The notes below the pieces were generated by a model. It worked only from the letters and a program-made list of their open reading frames with translations, ran no database searches and was not told where the DNA came from. Of a DNA stretch of 64,000 nt, positions 21,501-31,535 are shown piece by piece. Each line of letters starts with the position of its first letter. Position 1 is the stretch's first letter. Made by a program: the position numbers and the translations under genes. The stretch comes from an uncultured Erysipelotrichaceae bacterium (lineage in GTDB: Bacteria > Bacillota_I > Bacilli_A > RF39 > UBA660), in contig CADBDE010000011.1 in assembly GCA_902793375.1 (NCBI GenBank), forward strand, positions 1 through 64,000, given 5' to 3'.

Positions 21501-24500
21501 TTTATAAAGATGCTCAAACTATTGCTAAACGAGATAAACAAATTCAAGCTGGCGGTAAAATGTATGGTGTTGTTGATTTAAATTCAATACAATCATATAT
21601 ACAAGAAGTTAGCAATACAGATGAAACACTATCTGTTAGTGGTACAAGAACTGAAAGAGGTGTTAATACTCCATTTAATTATACTGTAAAAGATTTAAAT
21701 GGAAATCCAGTTAAACTTCGTACAGGTTTTAATGCTATTACTATTAGGAATTCTGTTCGTTTTTCTAGTAATGCTGAAGGTATTTATAAACAACTTATAG
21801 ATGCTGGTAATAGTAAAGAAATTGCAGAAAAATTAGCTAAGCCTTTTGGTTATAATAACGACAATAATAAAGATAAAACAAAAACTAATGATGCTCAATC
21901 ATATATAACTATATGGGAAGCTGCAAGAAGAATTAAAGCTAGAGGAGATTTTAGCGATTATGCAGAACTTCTTGATAAACTTACTGATAAAACTACTCCA
22001 CTTGAAGAAATTGATAATGAACAACTTACTCAATTTATTCAAGTAATGAAACATTTTTATTATGACCAATATTATGATGAACGATATGATATGGAAGTTC
22101 CAAGACAAATTAAAAATGCAGAATTTGTCTTAATTCCTAAAATGTTAGGTCATTATGAAACAAATGCTAACGGTGAAGAAGTTTATATTGCAGATACATC
22201 TTTAGGAGAATTATTAAAATTAATGGCTGATAATGATATTGACCAAGTTAATACTCAAGAAACTAGTAAAGCATCAAATTATGATATTGTAGAATTTTGG
22301 GATGCAGATGGTAATTTGCCTAAAGATAGAGTTAATTCTCTAAATAAATATATTGCTGAAAGAAAAAAAGCTGGTTATAGTATTGTAAAACCTTTTAGTT
22401 ATTCACATTTATATATTCAGCAAGATGTTCCTCAGCATATGGAAGATGCTAAGAATAAAGCTGGTATTCAGATTATTAAGAAAATTCTTGATAATATTGA
22501 TGCTGCTTTTGTTAATTCAGGATTTACCGCTGAACAATTAAAAACACCAGAAGTACAAGCAGTTATAGAACTTAATAAAAAAGCTGTTCAAGCTAAACAA
22601 ACATTTATTGAAAACTATATTGCTAATATTCGTGAAGATTTTGAAAATCTTATGAAGCAATATGGTGTTAAATTTGACGCTGATGGTAATATTGAAGGTA
22701 GTCTTACAGGAGGTGTAAATTTTGAAAAAGTTTATGCTGCTGCTAGACAAGAATTAAATAGATTAGGTCAAGACAGTAATATGCTTGATTATGTAACTGA
22801 GATTAATGGTGAAACAATCATGCCTACATTTATGAATATTGTAGGTGCTAAAATTGAAAGTATTGCTAATGCTCAGTTCAATAGACTTATTACTAGACAG
22901 AAACTTCCTGGATGGCATGCTGCACAGGTTACTTCTGTTGGTATGGAAGGACTTGTTCAAAGGTTTAAAAAAGAAGATATAACTAAAGCTAGTGATGCTG
23001 AGAAAAAACTTGGTAAACGAGTAGAATTAGCTTATCATAAAGATAAAAATGTTGTAGAAATTCTTTTACCTGCTTGGACAAAAGATATTCTTGGTACTGA
23101 TATTGAAAATATTGATGAAGATGTTCTTGAAATGATTGGTTATCGTATTCCTACTGAAGGTAAACAATCTATAGCTGTTATGAAAGTTGTAGGATTTTTG
23201 CCAAAAAGTATGGGTTCAACAATAGTTGTTCCAGATGAATGGGTAACTCAAACAGGTTCAGACTTTGATGTTGATAGTGTATATGGTATTATCAAAGAAA
23301 CTTATAAAGATGAAGATGGTAAAGTTCATGTAGTTGATGAAAATCATGGAACTGCTAGGCAATTAAGAAATACAAGAATTGTTCAATCTATGATTGATAT
23401 TCTTAATAGTCCTATGGCTACTGCTGAAAATCTTTCTCGTTCTAATTTTGATGATATAACAGACGCTAATAAAGAAGTAGATAAATTAAAGAAAACTATA
23501 AAAAATAATGTTTCTCCTTATGCTTTAGAAACTCAAATAGCTTTTAGAAGAAATGCTATGGGTGGTGCTTCTCTTAAAGGTTTATCTGTCATGCTTGATA
23601 CAGCTTGTTCTGTATTTAGTGTATCTAAAGCATACTTTCCTAATTTAGGAATTAATATTGTTTATGAAGATGGTTTTCAAGAAAGACTTTATAGATTAGG
23701 CTGGTCTGAAAATAATAATTTAAATAGATATGGAGATATTATTACAGTAGCTAGTTCACACACTACTGCTCATATTCTTGATGCTGTCAAAGAAGGTAGT
23801 ATTGAAAATGAAAATGAATATACTTTTCAAGCATTTAAATTATTATTTAATTTAGGTGTTGATGCTAAAACTGCAATATTGTGGATTAGACAACCTGGAA
23901 TTAGTCAAATTGTTAAAACATATTTCGATAATAATTCTGTATTTGTTGATAGTAATGCTAATCCTATACAAGGTGCAATTAAATCTATTGCTGCTGAATT
24001 AGGCATAACTATTAATAAAAAACCTGTTACTCAATATACTCCTATTGATACAGTTGTAGATTTATTACAAGCAAAATATGGTACTCAATTTGAAGAATTA
24101 TTTAGAGATTATGGAGCTGGTAGTAAAATAAGTCTTAAAACTAATACATCAGAACAAGGTGTTTTAAAAATTAATGCACCTATGATGATTGATAGACTTA
24201 AAGAAGAAGGAAAATTTACTGATAAAACTAATAGATTGCTGTTTGATTTAGGTATGGTTATTAATTTCAATAATATTAATAAACAAGCAGCAATAATGAT
24301 GAATTATGCTAAAATTTTAAATACAGATAAATTTGGTGCTGCACAATCTATATATAGTACTAGAGAATATTTAAATAATATTAGTGAACTTATTTCTAAT
24401 GGTCAAGCAGAAGAAATATATTCTTCAGAAACTAACACTAACTTAGTTGAAGCTATATATCAAGGTTTTGAAAAAAGTTTAGATAGTGGTAAGATAGATA

Positions 24501-27500
24501 TTAATGCTTATTTTAAAAATAATAAAGCATCTGTTTATCCTATATTAAACGCATTTCTTAAATATTCTACTATGGCTTCTCTTGCAGTTAATTCACAACT
24601 CTTTTTAACTGAAGTTCCTAATACTTGGGGAGGCAGTGGTTTTTATGAAGCTGTGAATAATTTGAGAGATGTTATTATGAGATTTAATGAAACAACTTAT
24701 AATGAATTTAAAAAATTTGCTATAAGTTATTTTGCTAATACTGATATTGATTTCTTTAGTCATCAAATAAAACTTAACGATAAAAATAATATAGAAATAG
24801 ATAATATTGTGGACAACCCCGTAAAGGATATGTATAATGAATTTACACGCATATTTGGTTATGGAAGAGTTAACAATGAATTATTTGATATAGCGGATAT
24901 AAATAATGTTACTGAAGAAGAACTTAATAAATATAAACAATTAAGTCCTGCTGAAAAAGTTGAATTTATTAAACGACATTTAACTAATTCTACTAGAAAC
25001 ATATTTGATTATCTTGAGCCAAGACTTATTAATTATAGAACTTTAAGAGATACTGGAGATACTCCTCAAACTATTAGATTTACTGATAATTATATTGATA
25101 GAGAAGAACTATATAGACTATTTAAAGAAAGTTTTTATAATTCTAATCCTTTAATTAGACTTGCTGCTATAGATTTAATTAAATATGCTTTTGTTGCTGA
25201 AGGAAATAATTTCAGATATGGTAATGTATCAAAGATTATACCTAATGTAGTTTTATATGATGGTATAAATAAAGGTGCTACTGGAATAATAGATCCTTTA
25301 CGGGGAATCCCAACACAAGATACTATTATAACTAGATTTGTTGATAGCAATCTTTATGAAAAGTTTATTCAGAGTCATTCTAATAGCTTAGGATTAAAAA
25401 CTATTAAAGCTATTGTTGGTCCTAAAGGTAAACAAAGAGTAAATCTTAAAAGATATGTACCTAAAGGTTTTGATTATTTAAAGAGAAGTATTATATATAA
25501 ATATGATTTAAATAATTCTGATAATGTTAGACATCTTTCTGATTTAGGAATAGTTACAACTTATAAAGATGAAACTAGAGTTGCTCAAAATTATATAAAT
25601 GTATCATTTAATAATACTAAAACTCTATATAAAGTAATTAAAACAGATAGTAATCTTTTATATATTGTTCCTTTAAATAATTTACATTTAAATGAAGTTA
25701 CTGATTTTAGTACAGATAGTAGTTTAAATATACATCCTATTAGTAGATATTGGGAAAAGTTTATAGAAGTAGATGAAAGTACTACAGATGATGTTATGGA
25801 TTTGGAATCTGTAAAAGATTCTTTACCAGAAGTAAAAGAAAATACTACTATTTCTGAAATTTCTCCTAATTATATTGAAACTAAAATAGGAAATAAACCT
25901 GTAAATACAGGAAATATAGCTTTATTTGTTGATAACATTAATGCTAGATTAGGCAATGAACCTAATAAACAAACTGCTATTTTTTATAGTACAAATTATG
26001 AATTAAGAGAACAAACAAAAGATTCTAAAACAGGAAAACCTTCAACTAAAGGTATTCTTCAAGAAATATCTAATGGAGAAGATATAGTAAGATATATTGT
26101 TATTAGAAAAAAATTAAAGCCGAATGATATTAATAGTGATAGTGAATTAGCAAATTTTGTTAATACCTATAAATTAGAAAATTCTGATAATTTTTATCAA
26201 TTAATAAAATATAATCCAAAAGAAGTAGAACATATTGATGATGAATCTGCTGATTTAAGGTCTGCTGTTGATTTTGATAATCTCGATTTGGATATTACTA
26301 CAAAACTTGCTAAACAACAAGTAAATGATATTAAAAGAAGAAGTACTAATGATGAACAAGCTAATATAATTTTCAATAGAATTCAAAGTATAGGTATTGA
26401 CCCAGAATCTATTGAAAGTATAGAGCTTAATTCAGGTGAGATTATCAAACAATCTATTCGTTATTATAGTGCTAAAGCTAGAGAACTTGATAGAAAACTT
26501 AAGAATTTTGCTAGAACAGGTCTTGCTGTAAACGATCCTAGACTTATTGAACAACTTAAAGAAAATTCCGCTCTTCGTAAAAGTTATCTTGAATTGTATC
26601 TTGATGCTGTTACTTTTGGTAAATCATTTAATCTTATAAACGATATTCCTCTTGATAATTTTACTGAAGATTCTCAACGAGATATAAGACAGATTCGAGA
26701 AGCAATAAATGATGTGAAAAATAATATTTTACTTAAAGAAATGAGTGATATTATTTTGAAAAATATTTATGAACCTTTAAGTACAAATATTAATATTACA
26801 GAAGAAATTGCTAGTCTTAAAGACTATATATTTAAAGACGGAAATTTACCAGATAGACTATTTCAAGACGCACAAGAATTAGGTATTCCTCTTGTACAAA
26901 TTATTTTAAAACAAGCATGGAATAGAGTTGCAGCTGAAAAGATGAAAAATGAAAAAGAAGTAGTTGATACAATGAGAGAAATAAATAAACTCATTGATGA
27001 TGCTGCTAAAAATGGTACTCCTGTTAATTGGGATAAAATTATTAGTACCACTACTGGTAGATTCTTAGTAGATTTTGATGAAAAATGGTTTGAAGATTAT
27101 AAAAAATTAACTGAAAAAGTTAGTGATTTAAGATTTGATAAAGGTATTTATGATAAAGAATATCTTAAAGCTAAACAAGAACTTAATGTTTGGCTAAATG
27201 AAAACAGCCATCAAAAATATGTTTCTGATTATTATAAACGAATTAATGATAATGTAGCACCAATGCTTGAAGATGATGCTATAGATGTATATATAGAATA
27301 TCTTAAATTAAAAGATAGAAAAAATGAACTACTCAAAATGAGTAGAACAGAACGAAGTGTTGATGAACAAATAGAATTAGATAATATTAATAAACAAATA
27401 TATCAATTAATGAATTATATAGATGAATTTGGCGATGTTAAACCGAATTCTATCGGTAATCAAAAATTGACTAATTTTGTTAATAATTATAATTCTATAA

Positions 27501-30500
27501 AAGCTGAATATTTTACTCAAGAAACTCGTGAAGGTTTTGAGGATGATTTAAGATATTATCTTGATATTATTAGAAGAAAAGAAATTCGTAATGCTGCTGG
27601 ACAATTAGTTTCATCTGAAGCAGACTTAATGCTTGATAGAGAATATGCTGATGCTAAACGATGGCTAGCTGAAAATACTAGAAGAGTTATTGACCCTGAC
27701 TTTAGAAAAAAGATTAGTGAAGCATTTGCTACATTAAGACAACAAAAAGGAGGAAATGGCAAAGTAATTGCTGCTGATGATATATTTAAAAAATATTCAA
27801 AGAATGAAAAATATTATGATTATAAAGGAACTATTAACGGTTCTTTATTTACTGATGCTGAAGTAGAAGAAATTAGAAATGCTCAAATACAACAATTTGC
27901 TAATTTTGCAAACGATAGAAATACTGGTGAAGCTAGACTTATACGAAATAGAAGTGGTATAGATATTATATTTAATGATAAATTTTATTCTGGATTAAGA
28001 CCTGATTCTTTGAGTAAAGAAACAGTAGATTCTATTAGAAGTACAGTAGACGATATTAATAAAATTTTAATTAATGCTCGTCATAGTGATGGTAGAATTT
28101 ATTTAAGCGATTTATCTATTGAACAACTTAAAGAATTAGATAGACTATATAAAATATATCATTCCTTACGGGGTTTCTATAAAACATCTACTGATAAGAA
28201 AGTTGGTAAATTCTTTGCAGAAAATGTAGAAGTTAAAACAGATAATACGCCATTTGATTATGATAAAGTAAGAATAGAAAACGGTAGCTATAGTAAAGAA
28301 TATTATGATGCTTGGAAAGCTGTAGCTTATGGTCATGAATATGATGAAGATGGACAACCTGTAGGAAATAAATTAAATGATACTCCTAATGAAGATATTT
28401 ATGGATTTCTTGTACCAAAAGAATTAGTAGAAGATGAAAATGGTAATTTCTTAGGTAAAGGTTCTCAATTTGTTGATAAAGAGAAAACTGCTGCTAAAAG
28501 ATTTATTAATAGTGCTATTGAATTTACTCCTACAGAATATTATTATAAAGCTCGTCAAGAAGCATCTGATGCTGGAAAACTTGCTGAATTTGAAGCTAAA
28601 AATTTGGTTTATAATCCTTATAGTGATAGATTTGAGCCTATTCGTATTTGGACTCAATTAAATCTTAAACCAAGTTATGCTTATGCTGAAACTTTTGGAC
28701 CTAATTATAATAATACTGTATCTACTCCTTATCAAGATACAATAAATGAAGATTATCATAGATATAGTTATAAATATAATGGCTCTGAAAAATATAAAAA
28801 AGATTATAAGAGAACATCTTATGAAGAAGCTATTAGTAAATTAATGATTGACAAATATTATAAATTTGCTCAATATAATCCAACAGGATATAATTTTACT
28901 AGCAATCTTATGTTCCCCCGTAAGGGAGTTGCAGATGGTTCTATGATTAATCGAGTTAAACAACTTTTAAATACTTTTGGCTTTGGTTATACTATTGCTG
29001 ATGATAGATTTGAAACTAACAGTATTGGCTTTGAATATGATAGGTTAAATAACTTACCTATGATGGAATATCTAAAAGGTAAGGGTACAATGGAATATAA
29101 AGAACAACCAAAGAGAAAAGATTATATAGATGAACGTGATTATCAAAATAAAGTAAAAGAAGTTAGAGAATATAATAGAATCGCTAAGGCAAATAATGAT
29201 AAAATAGATGTAGCTTTAATGAGTCATGATTACAAAGCTATTTTTGAAGAATTTCTCAAAAAAGCTATTCAAGTTAATGCTGTAGAAGATACAAAACTTG
29301 ATATATATTATTTGCTTGAATGGTTACGCCACAATGAAGCAGCACAAGTTAGTGGTTTTGGAAACCTTCTTAGAGATAAATTTAATTCTGCAAAAGATTT
29401 AAATGTACCTGCTACTAAACCTGCTACTGTTGCAATAGAAATGGTAGAAAGATGGGCTAGAAGATTTTTATTTGATGAATTTAAAAGAAAAAATAGATTT
29501 GATGCTTTAGCTGGTTTTGCTCAAAACTTTACTTCTACTAAATATATGATGCTGAATATACCTGGAGGTATTGGTAATGTTTCAACTGGTACTTATAATA
29601 TAATGCAAGAAAGAACAGCAGGAGAATTTTTTGGACATAGTGAATGGGAAAACGCTAAATTTAAATATTATGTTCAAAATATCCCAGCATTTATAAGAAA
29701 TAGAACTAGAGGAGAAAGTGATAATCTTATGGATGCTGTTATAAAGATGATGAATATTATTGATTATAATGATATTACTGAAATAAGTCGCGAAGGAAAT
29801 TATACAGAACTTATGAAAAAACTTCGTGATAGTGCGTATAGTACTCAAAGTGCTGGTGAACATTTTTTGCAAAATACTGCTATGATAGCTATGATGCTAA
29901 GTAATAGGATTTATACTGATTCTAATGGAAAAACTGTTATAGGAAGTATTCATGATTATACTCGTGATGTGCATTTCAGAGCTATGGAACAGATTTTAGC
30001 AGATAATGAAAATTTGGCTAAACTTTATAAGAATTTTAAAAATGGAATTCTTAGAGATGAAAATAAAAGAAAAGATGTTCTATGGTTTAAAACTGACATT
30101 AATGGAGAATTTTTAAGAATGATTGGTAAAGATAAATCAATGCAAAAGTATGCAGAAATTTATCAAAATAAAATAAAAGAACTTACTAATAATCTTAAAA
30201 AAGATTTTGAAACTAAACCTAGAGTAATTGACCAATTTGAATTAGATATACCAGATAAAGGTATTGCTCAAATAAAGAAAGATAGTCCATTAACTTGGGA
30301 ATTACTTGGAGAATTTAAAGGTAAAGTTGTTTCTGTTAATAAAAAGATTAATGGTATATATGATAAACTTGGAGCAGGCGGTATAGAGAGTATGTGGGTA
30401 TTTGGTAGTTTGGCTATGCAATATCATAAGCATATTTATATGAATATTATGAAACGCTATAGAACTACTGGATATTGGAATGAAAGTCGTCAAGCTGTAG

Positions 30501-31201
30501 AACGAGGATATATTACTGATTTGTGGAATTTTGCTACTGCTGAATTTAAAGATTTTAAAAAGAACGCTATAGCTAGAAATGGTAATGATGAAGATAATCA
30601 ATTACATTTTGTTGAGGCTGTTCAAGAATTATGTAGAGCAACTATTGATACTATACTCAATGCTAAATTTAGATATAATACCATGAATCCTCATCAAAGA
30701 GCTAATATTAGAAGAGCTGTTGGAACATTATACTATATGCTTGGTGGTTTAGCTTTAGGTTTTGGTGCTAGTTTTGCATTACTTGCTATGGGTGGAGATG
30801 ATGACGATGATGATGCAATGACTTTACTTGCTAATCTTGCTCTTTATGAAGCTGATGATATATTAACTCAAACTCAGGCATTTGCTGGAGGTTTAATTTC
30901 TTCTACTGATAAACTTTGGAGTAATCCTGTAGCTGTACTTTCTTCTGTTGAAGAATTAGGTAAACTTGCAGGTTTTGCAGCAAAGATGGTAACTCAAGGA
31001 GAAGAGTTTAATATGTATTATACTAATGGTCGATATAAAGGTGAAAATAAATTTAAAGTTTTGTTATTAAAACAAGTTCCTATTTATTCTCGTCTTGATA
31101 GATTATTTGATTTGAATAGAAATAATAGTTATTATAAACTTGGTGATAATCTTATGAATTTCATTCCTGTTAAAGATATTACAGAATGGATTATGGAATA
31201 A
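18599..31201 (+). CDS. Giant virion protein containing the crAss YonO-like RNA polymerase
   Basis: 4200 aa. Residues about 1490-1565 carry the catalytic double-psi barrel: YRIPTEGKQSIAVMKVVGF, FLPKSMGSTIVVPDEW, then D1555-F-D-V-D1559, the DxDxD magnesium-binding signature of YonO-like single-chain polymerases. In phage phi14:2 a protein with this signature (gp66) is the injected early RNA polymerase. Around residue 2550 is R-S-A-V-D-F-D-N, matching the C-terminus of the preceding protein. The C-terminal 1600 aa are helical, with a membrane segment near 4043-4065 followed by a G-G-D6 acid patch. In relatives this content is spread over several genes, so this looks like a fusion or polyprotein. 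It ends the structural operon. Confidence 0.85.
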   Translation: MKDCSIKPYQETKAWDVIKELEHNDGTSAIKLLSAVVSKDFVDFVKKDGRVNLEVDKVNYDSITNAFEDVNKNTVKSIIRNYRKQKFFDPKYTSTISASSGLYTFGSREVFEDAKTLLSNVLFNIYYNADERIRKTEDFRNGAIRKAVNQINSKIIDIYADMTNVPKDNKTRIAFKQKNFYKQVPTSKGVPTRTFDFDRFASVVNYVYEKGNDIQKNYADLALTLNSYNIGDDSIKSYSSRFMSEVLANKKISQLFAVADEFDIEDVVTSTIYVDEDHMEDGMYADETDASTNQWLMDSIKSSSDKFASQFTKLYFESLIKLASVDNNYQDYYRNNSFGAVEFHNYSDCNNQLLTIMTERGGFKSLDDFIAALDEYGETVPEYRAFAKVADDFSKDRNLGYKIFTDLRNKVIDKVRLSIIEDNNPIDVHQANPTNNNENANTFKFTKDIQSSIFKVEHYTVLQGLKEIKSALENNEKLTKGNISDQRKAITVEYIKTVFKQYFPNIDTNIIDSYIKNKDVIYDAVNQKNVAPEIKNIKSLLEYIESIAQSALKDFNDYNINEHRRQQAFANNRAVQQGLVNRPLEQIPDRKLISDPLNAKIGKLARELSKYSTTKAEYTSKNIEGKQQSDATYNNFISFVTGAFESVESIDAYVRSKFRGSNLRYSNLVGNHKLSPFTITKDSNDVYNVSAKKTKLDGKEIPLAARIIRMKLIDGVENITSDVTAGYTSMSDIDYMGLGLASYIKGIRDYSAYSSYGETLDGVKTYIMPTPSDAPKNFMITLPSYSAGSEQTNAVANIIKAQIFEALKSRIRIGRANSTADLIDNYDYKKNWKVNNWKELDGNIFKFDRLFNFDNSIDTKARIVEIIDKHIGNLMDDVEALASAMKYDENNHYSAELPVNTQEFINDINKLAREWIKVAKEHAMSIKENYTPVFDVLKINDNDYQDYYVNFYIAQTTIDDLFRGAKEFYKDAQTIAKRDKQIQAGGKMYGVVDLNSIQSYIQEVSNTDETLSVSGTRTERGVNTPFNYTVKDLNGNPVKLRTGFNAITIRNSVRFSSNAEGIYKQLIDAGNSKEIAEKLAKPFGYNNDNNKDKTKTNDAQSYITIWEAARRIKARGDFSDYAELLDKLTDKTTPLEEIDNEQLTQFIQVMKHFYYDQYYDERYDMEVPRQIKNAEFVLIPKMLGHYETNANGEEVYIADTSLGELLKLMADNDIDQVNTQETSKASNYDIVEFWDADGNLPKDRVNSLNKYIAERKKAGYSIVKPFSYSHLYIQQDVPQHMEDAKNKAGIQIIKKILDNIDAAFVNSGFTAEQLKTPEVQAVIELNKKAVQAKQTFIENYIANIREDFENLMKQYGVKFDADGNIEGSLTGGVNFEKVYAAARQELNRLGQDSNMLDYVTEINGETIMPTFMNIVGAKIESIANAQFNRLITRQKLPGWHAAQVTSVGMEGLVQRFKKEDITKASDAEKKLGKRVELAYHKDKNVVEILLPAWTKDILGTDIENIDEDVLEMIGYRIPTEGKQSIAVMKVVGFLPKSMGSTIVVPDEWVTQTGSDFDVDSVYGIIKETYKDEDGKVHVVDENHGTARQLRNTRIVQSMIDILNSPMATAENLSRSNFDDITDANKEVDKLKKTIKNNVSPYALETQIAFRRNAMGGASLKGLSVMLDTACSVFSVSKAYFPNLGINIVYEDGFQERLYRLGWSENNNLNRYGDIITVASSHTTAHILDAVKEGSIENENEYTFQAFKLLFNLGVDAKTAILWIRQPGISQIVKTYFDNNSVFVDSNANPIQGAIKSIAAELGITINKKPVTQYTPIDTVVDLLQAKYGTQFEELFRDYGAGSKISLKTNTSEQGVLKINAPMMIDRLKEEGKFTDKTNRLLFDLGMVINFNNINKQAAIMMNYAKILNTDKFGAAQSIYSTREYLNNISELISNGQAEEIYSSETNTNLVEAIYQGFEKSLDSGKIDINAYFKNNKASVYPILNAFLKYSTMASLAVNSQLFLTEVPNTWGGSGFYEAVNNLRDVIMRFNETTYNEFKKFAISYFANTDIDFFSHQIKLNDKNNIEIDNIVDNPVKDMYNEFTRIFGYGRVNNELFDIADINNVTEEELNKYKQLSPAEKVEFIKRHLTNSTRNIFDYLEPRLINYRTLRDTGDTPQTIRFTDNYIDREELYRLFKESFYNSNPLIRLAAIDLIKYAFVAEGNNFRYGNVSKIIPNVVLYDGINKGATGIIDPLRGIPTQDTIITRFVDSNLYEKFIQSHSNSLGLKTIKAIVGPKGKQRVNLKRYVPKGFDYLKRSIIYKYDLNNSDNVRHLSDLGIVTTYKDETRVAQNYINVSFNNTKTLYKVIKTDSNLLYIVPLNNLHLNEVTDFSTDSSLNIHPISRYWEKFIEVDESTTDDVMDLESVKDSLPEVKENTTISEISPNYIETKIGNKPVNTGNIALFVDNINARLGNEPNKQTAIFYSTNYELREQTKDSKTGKPSTKGILQEISNGEDIVRYIVIRKKLKPNDINSDSELANFVNTYKLENSDNFYQLIKYNPKEVEHIDDESADLRSAVDFDNLDLDITTKLAKQQVNDIKRRSTNDEQANIIFNRIQSIGIDPESIESIELNSGEIIKQSIRYYSAKARELDRKLKNFARTGLAVNDPRLIEQLKENSALRKSYLELYLDAVTFGKSFNLINDIPLDNFTEDSQRDIRQIREAINDVKNNILLKEMSDIILKNIYEPLSTNINITEEIASLKDYIFKDGNLPDRLFQDAQELGIPLVQIILKQAWNRVAAEKMKNEKEVVDTMREINKLIDDAAKNGTPVNWDKIISTTTGRFLVDFDEKWFEDYKKLTEKVSDLRFDKGIYDKEYLKAKQELNVWLNENSHQKYVSDYYKRINDNVAPMLEDDAIDVYIEYLKLKDRKNELLKMSRTERSVDEQIELDNINKQIYQLMNYIDEFGDVKPNSIGNQKLTNFVNNYNSIKAEYFTQETREGFEDDLRYYLDIIRRKEIRNAAGQLVSSEADLMLDREYADAKRWLAENTRRVIDPDFRKKISEAFATLRQQKGGNGKVIAADDIFKKYSKNEKYYDYKGTINGSLFTDAEVEEIRNAQIQQFANFANDRNTGEARLIRNRSGIDIIFNDKFYSGLRPDSLSKETVDSIRSTVDDINKILINARHSDGRIYLSDLSIEQLKELDRLYKIYHSLRGFYKTSTDKKVGKFFAENVEVKTDNTPFDYDKVRIENGSYSKEYYDAWKAVAYGHEYDEDGQPVGNKLNDTPNEDIYGFLVPKELVEDENGNFLGKGSQFVDKEKTAAKRFINSAIEFTPTEYYYKARQEASDAGKLAEFEAKNLVYNPYSDRFEPIRIWTQLNLKPSYAYAETFGPNYNNTVSTPYQDTINEDYHRYSYKYNGSEKYKKDYKRTSYEEAISKLMIDKYYKFAQYNPTGYNFTSNLMFPRKGVADGSMINRVKQLLNTFGFGYTIADDRFETNSIGFEYDRLNNLPMMEYLKGKGTMEYKEQPKRKDYIDERDYQNKVKEVREYNRIAKANNDKIDVALMSHDYKAIFEEFLKKAIQVNAVEDTKLDIYYLLEWLRHNEAAQVSGFGNLLRDKFNSAKDLNVPATKPATVAIEMVERWARRFLFDEFKRKNRFDALAGFAQNFTSTKYMMLNIPGGIGNVSTGTYNIMQERTAGEFFGHSEWENAKFKYYVQNIPAFIRNRTRGESDNLMDAVIKMMNIIDYNDITEISREGNYTELMKKLRDSAYSTQSAGEHFLQNTAMIAMMLSNRIYTDSNGKTVIGSIHDYTRDVHFRAMEQILADNENLAKLYKNFKNGILRDENKRKDVLWFKTDINGEFLRMIGKDKSMQKYAEIYQNKIKELTNNLKKDFETKPRVIDQFELDIPDKGIAQIKKDSPLTWELLGEFKGKVVSVNKKINGIYDKLGAGGIESMWVFGSLAMQYHKHIYMNIMKRYRTTGYWNESRQAVERGYITDLWNFATAEFKDFKKNAIARNGNDEDNQLHFVEAVQELCRATIDTILNAKFRYNTMNPHQRANIRRAVGTLYYMLGGLALGFGASFALLAMGGDDDDDDAMTLLANLALYEADDILTQTQAFAGGLISSTDKLWSNPVAVLSSVEELGKLAGFAAKMVTQGEEFNMYYTNGRYKGENKFKVLLLKQVPIYSRLDRLFDLNRNNSYYKLGDNLMNFIPVKDITEWIME

Positions 31202-31228
31202 GAAGATATTAATAGAAATAATAATAGT

Positions 31229-31266
31229 AAAGGTGTGTGGCTGACTGGTCATACACCTTTATTTTT
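31229..31266 (+). terminator. Intrinsic terminator of the structural operon
   Basis: AAAGGTGT (31229-31236) pairs with ACACCTTT (31253-31260) and is followed by ATTTTTG. It lies 28 nt after the stop of the 4200-aa gene and faces the convergent minus-strand operon. Confidence 0.8.
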
Positions 31267-31383
31267 GCATACACCTTTGTAGGCTTTCACATTTGGCTTG
31301 TATGGCATTATTTTTAAAAAGTAATATAAACTATCATCCAAAGAAAAATAAACGATTGTAGGGCAAAATTTTACCATAATTAA

Positions 31384-31448
31384 ATCCCCCGTAAGGAATG
31401 TAATTAATAGCTGTTTTATCAACTATATCACATCCTTTACGGGGAATC
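31384..31448. repeat. Inverted pair of CCTTACGGGG elements
   Basis: ATCCCCCGTAAGGAAT at 31384-31399 faces ATCCTTTACGGGGAATC at 31432-31448. Flanks are also related (AATTAA before the first; TTAATT after the second), giving an imperfect inverted repeat of about 25 nt per arm around a 32-nt centre. This is one of two places where the element occurs as a close, opposed pair outside genes. Confidence 0.8.
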
Positions 31449-31477
31449 TTAATTGCTCTTGTTGCAGGCACAACATT

Positions 31478-31526
31478 AAAAAAAATAACCTACTAACACA
31501 AGTATTATAACTCATATTAGTAGGTT
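31478..31526 (-). terminator. Intrinsic terminator of the minus-strand operon
   Basis: AACCTACTAA (31487-31496) and TTAGTAGGTT (31517-31526) form a perfect 10-bp stem. On the minus strand it is followed by a U-rich run (A-run at 31478-31485 on the plus strand). It lies 10 nt beyond the stop of the last minus-strand gene. Confidence 0.85.
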
Positions 31527-31535
31527 TATTTATAA

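Larger units (their letters stand above)
31202..31535. other. Convergent intergenic junction
   Basis: This 334-bp gap separates the ends of the two opposing gene blocks. It holds the plus-strand terminator (31229-31266), two fragments resembling the GCTTGTAGGGC family (about 31276 and 31353), a facing pair of CCTTACGGGG elements (31384-31448) and the minus-strand terminator (31478-31526). I see no credible gene in it. Confidence 0.8.
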
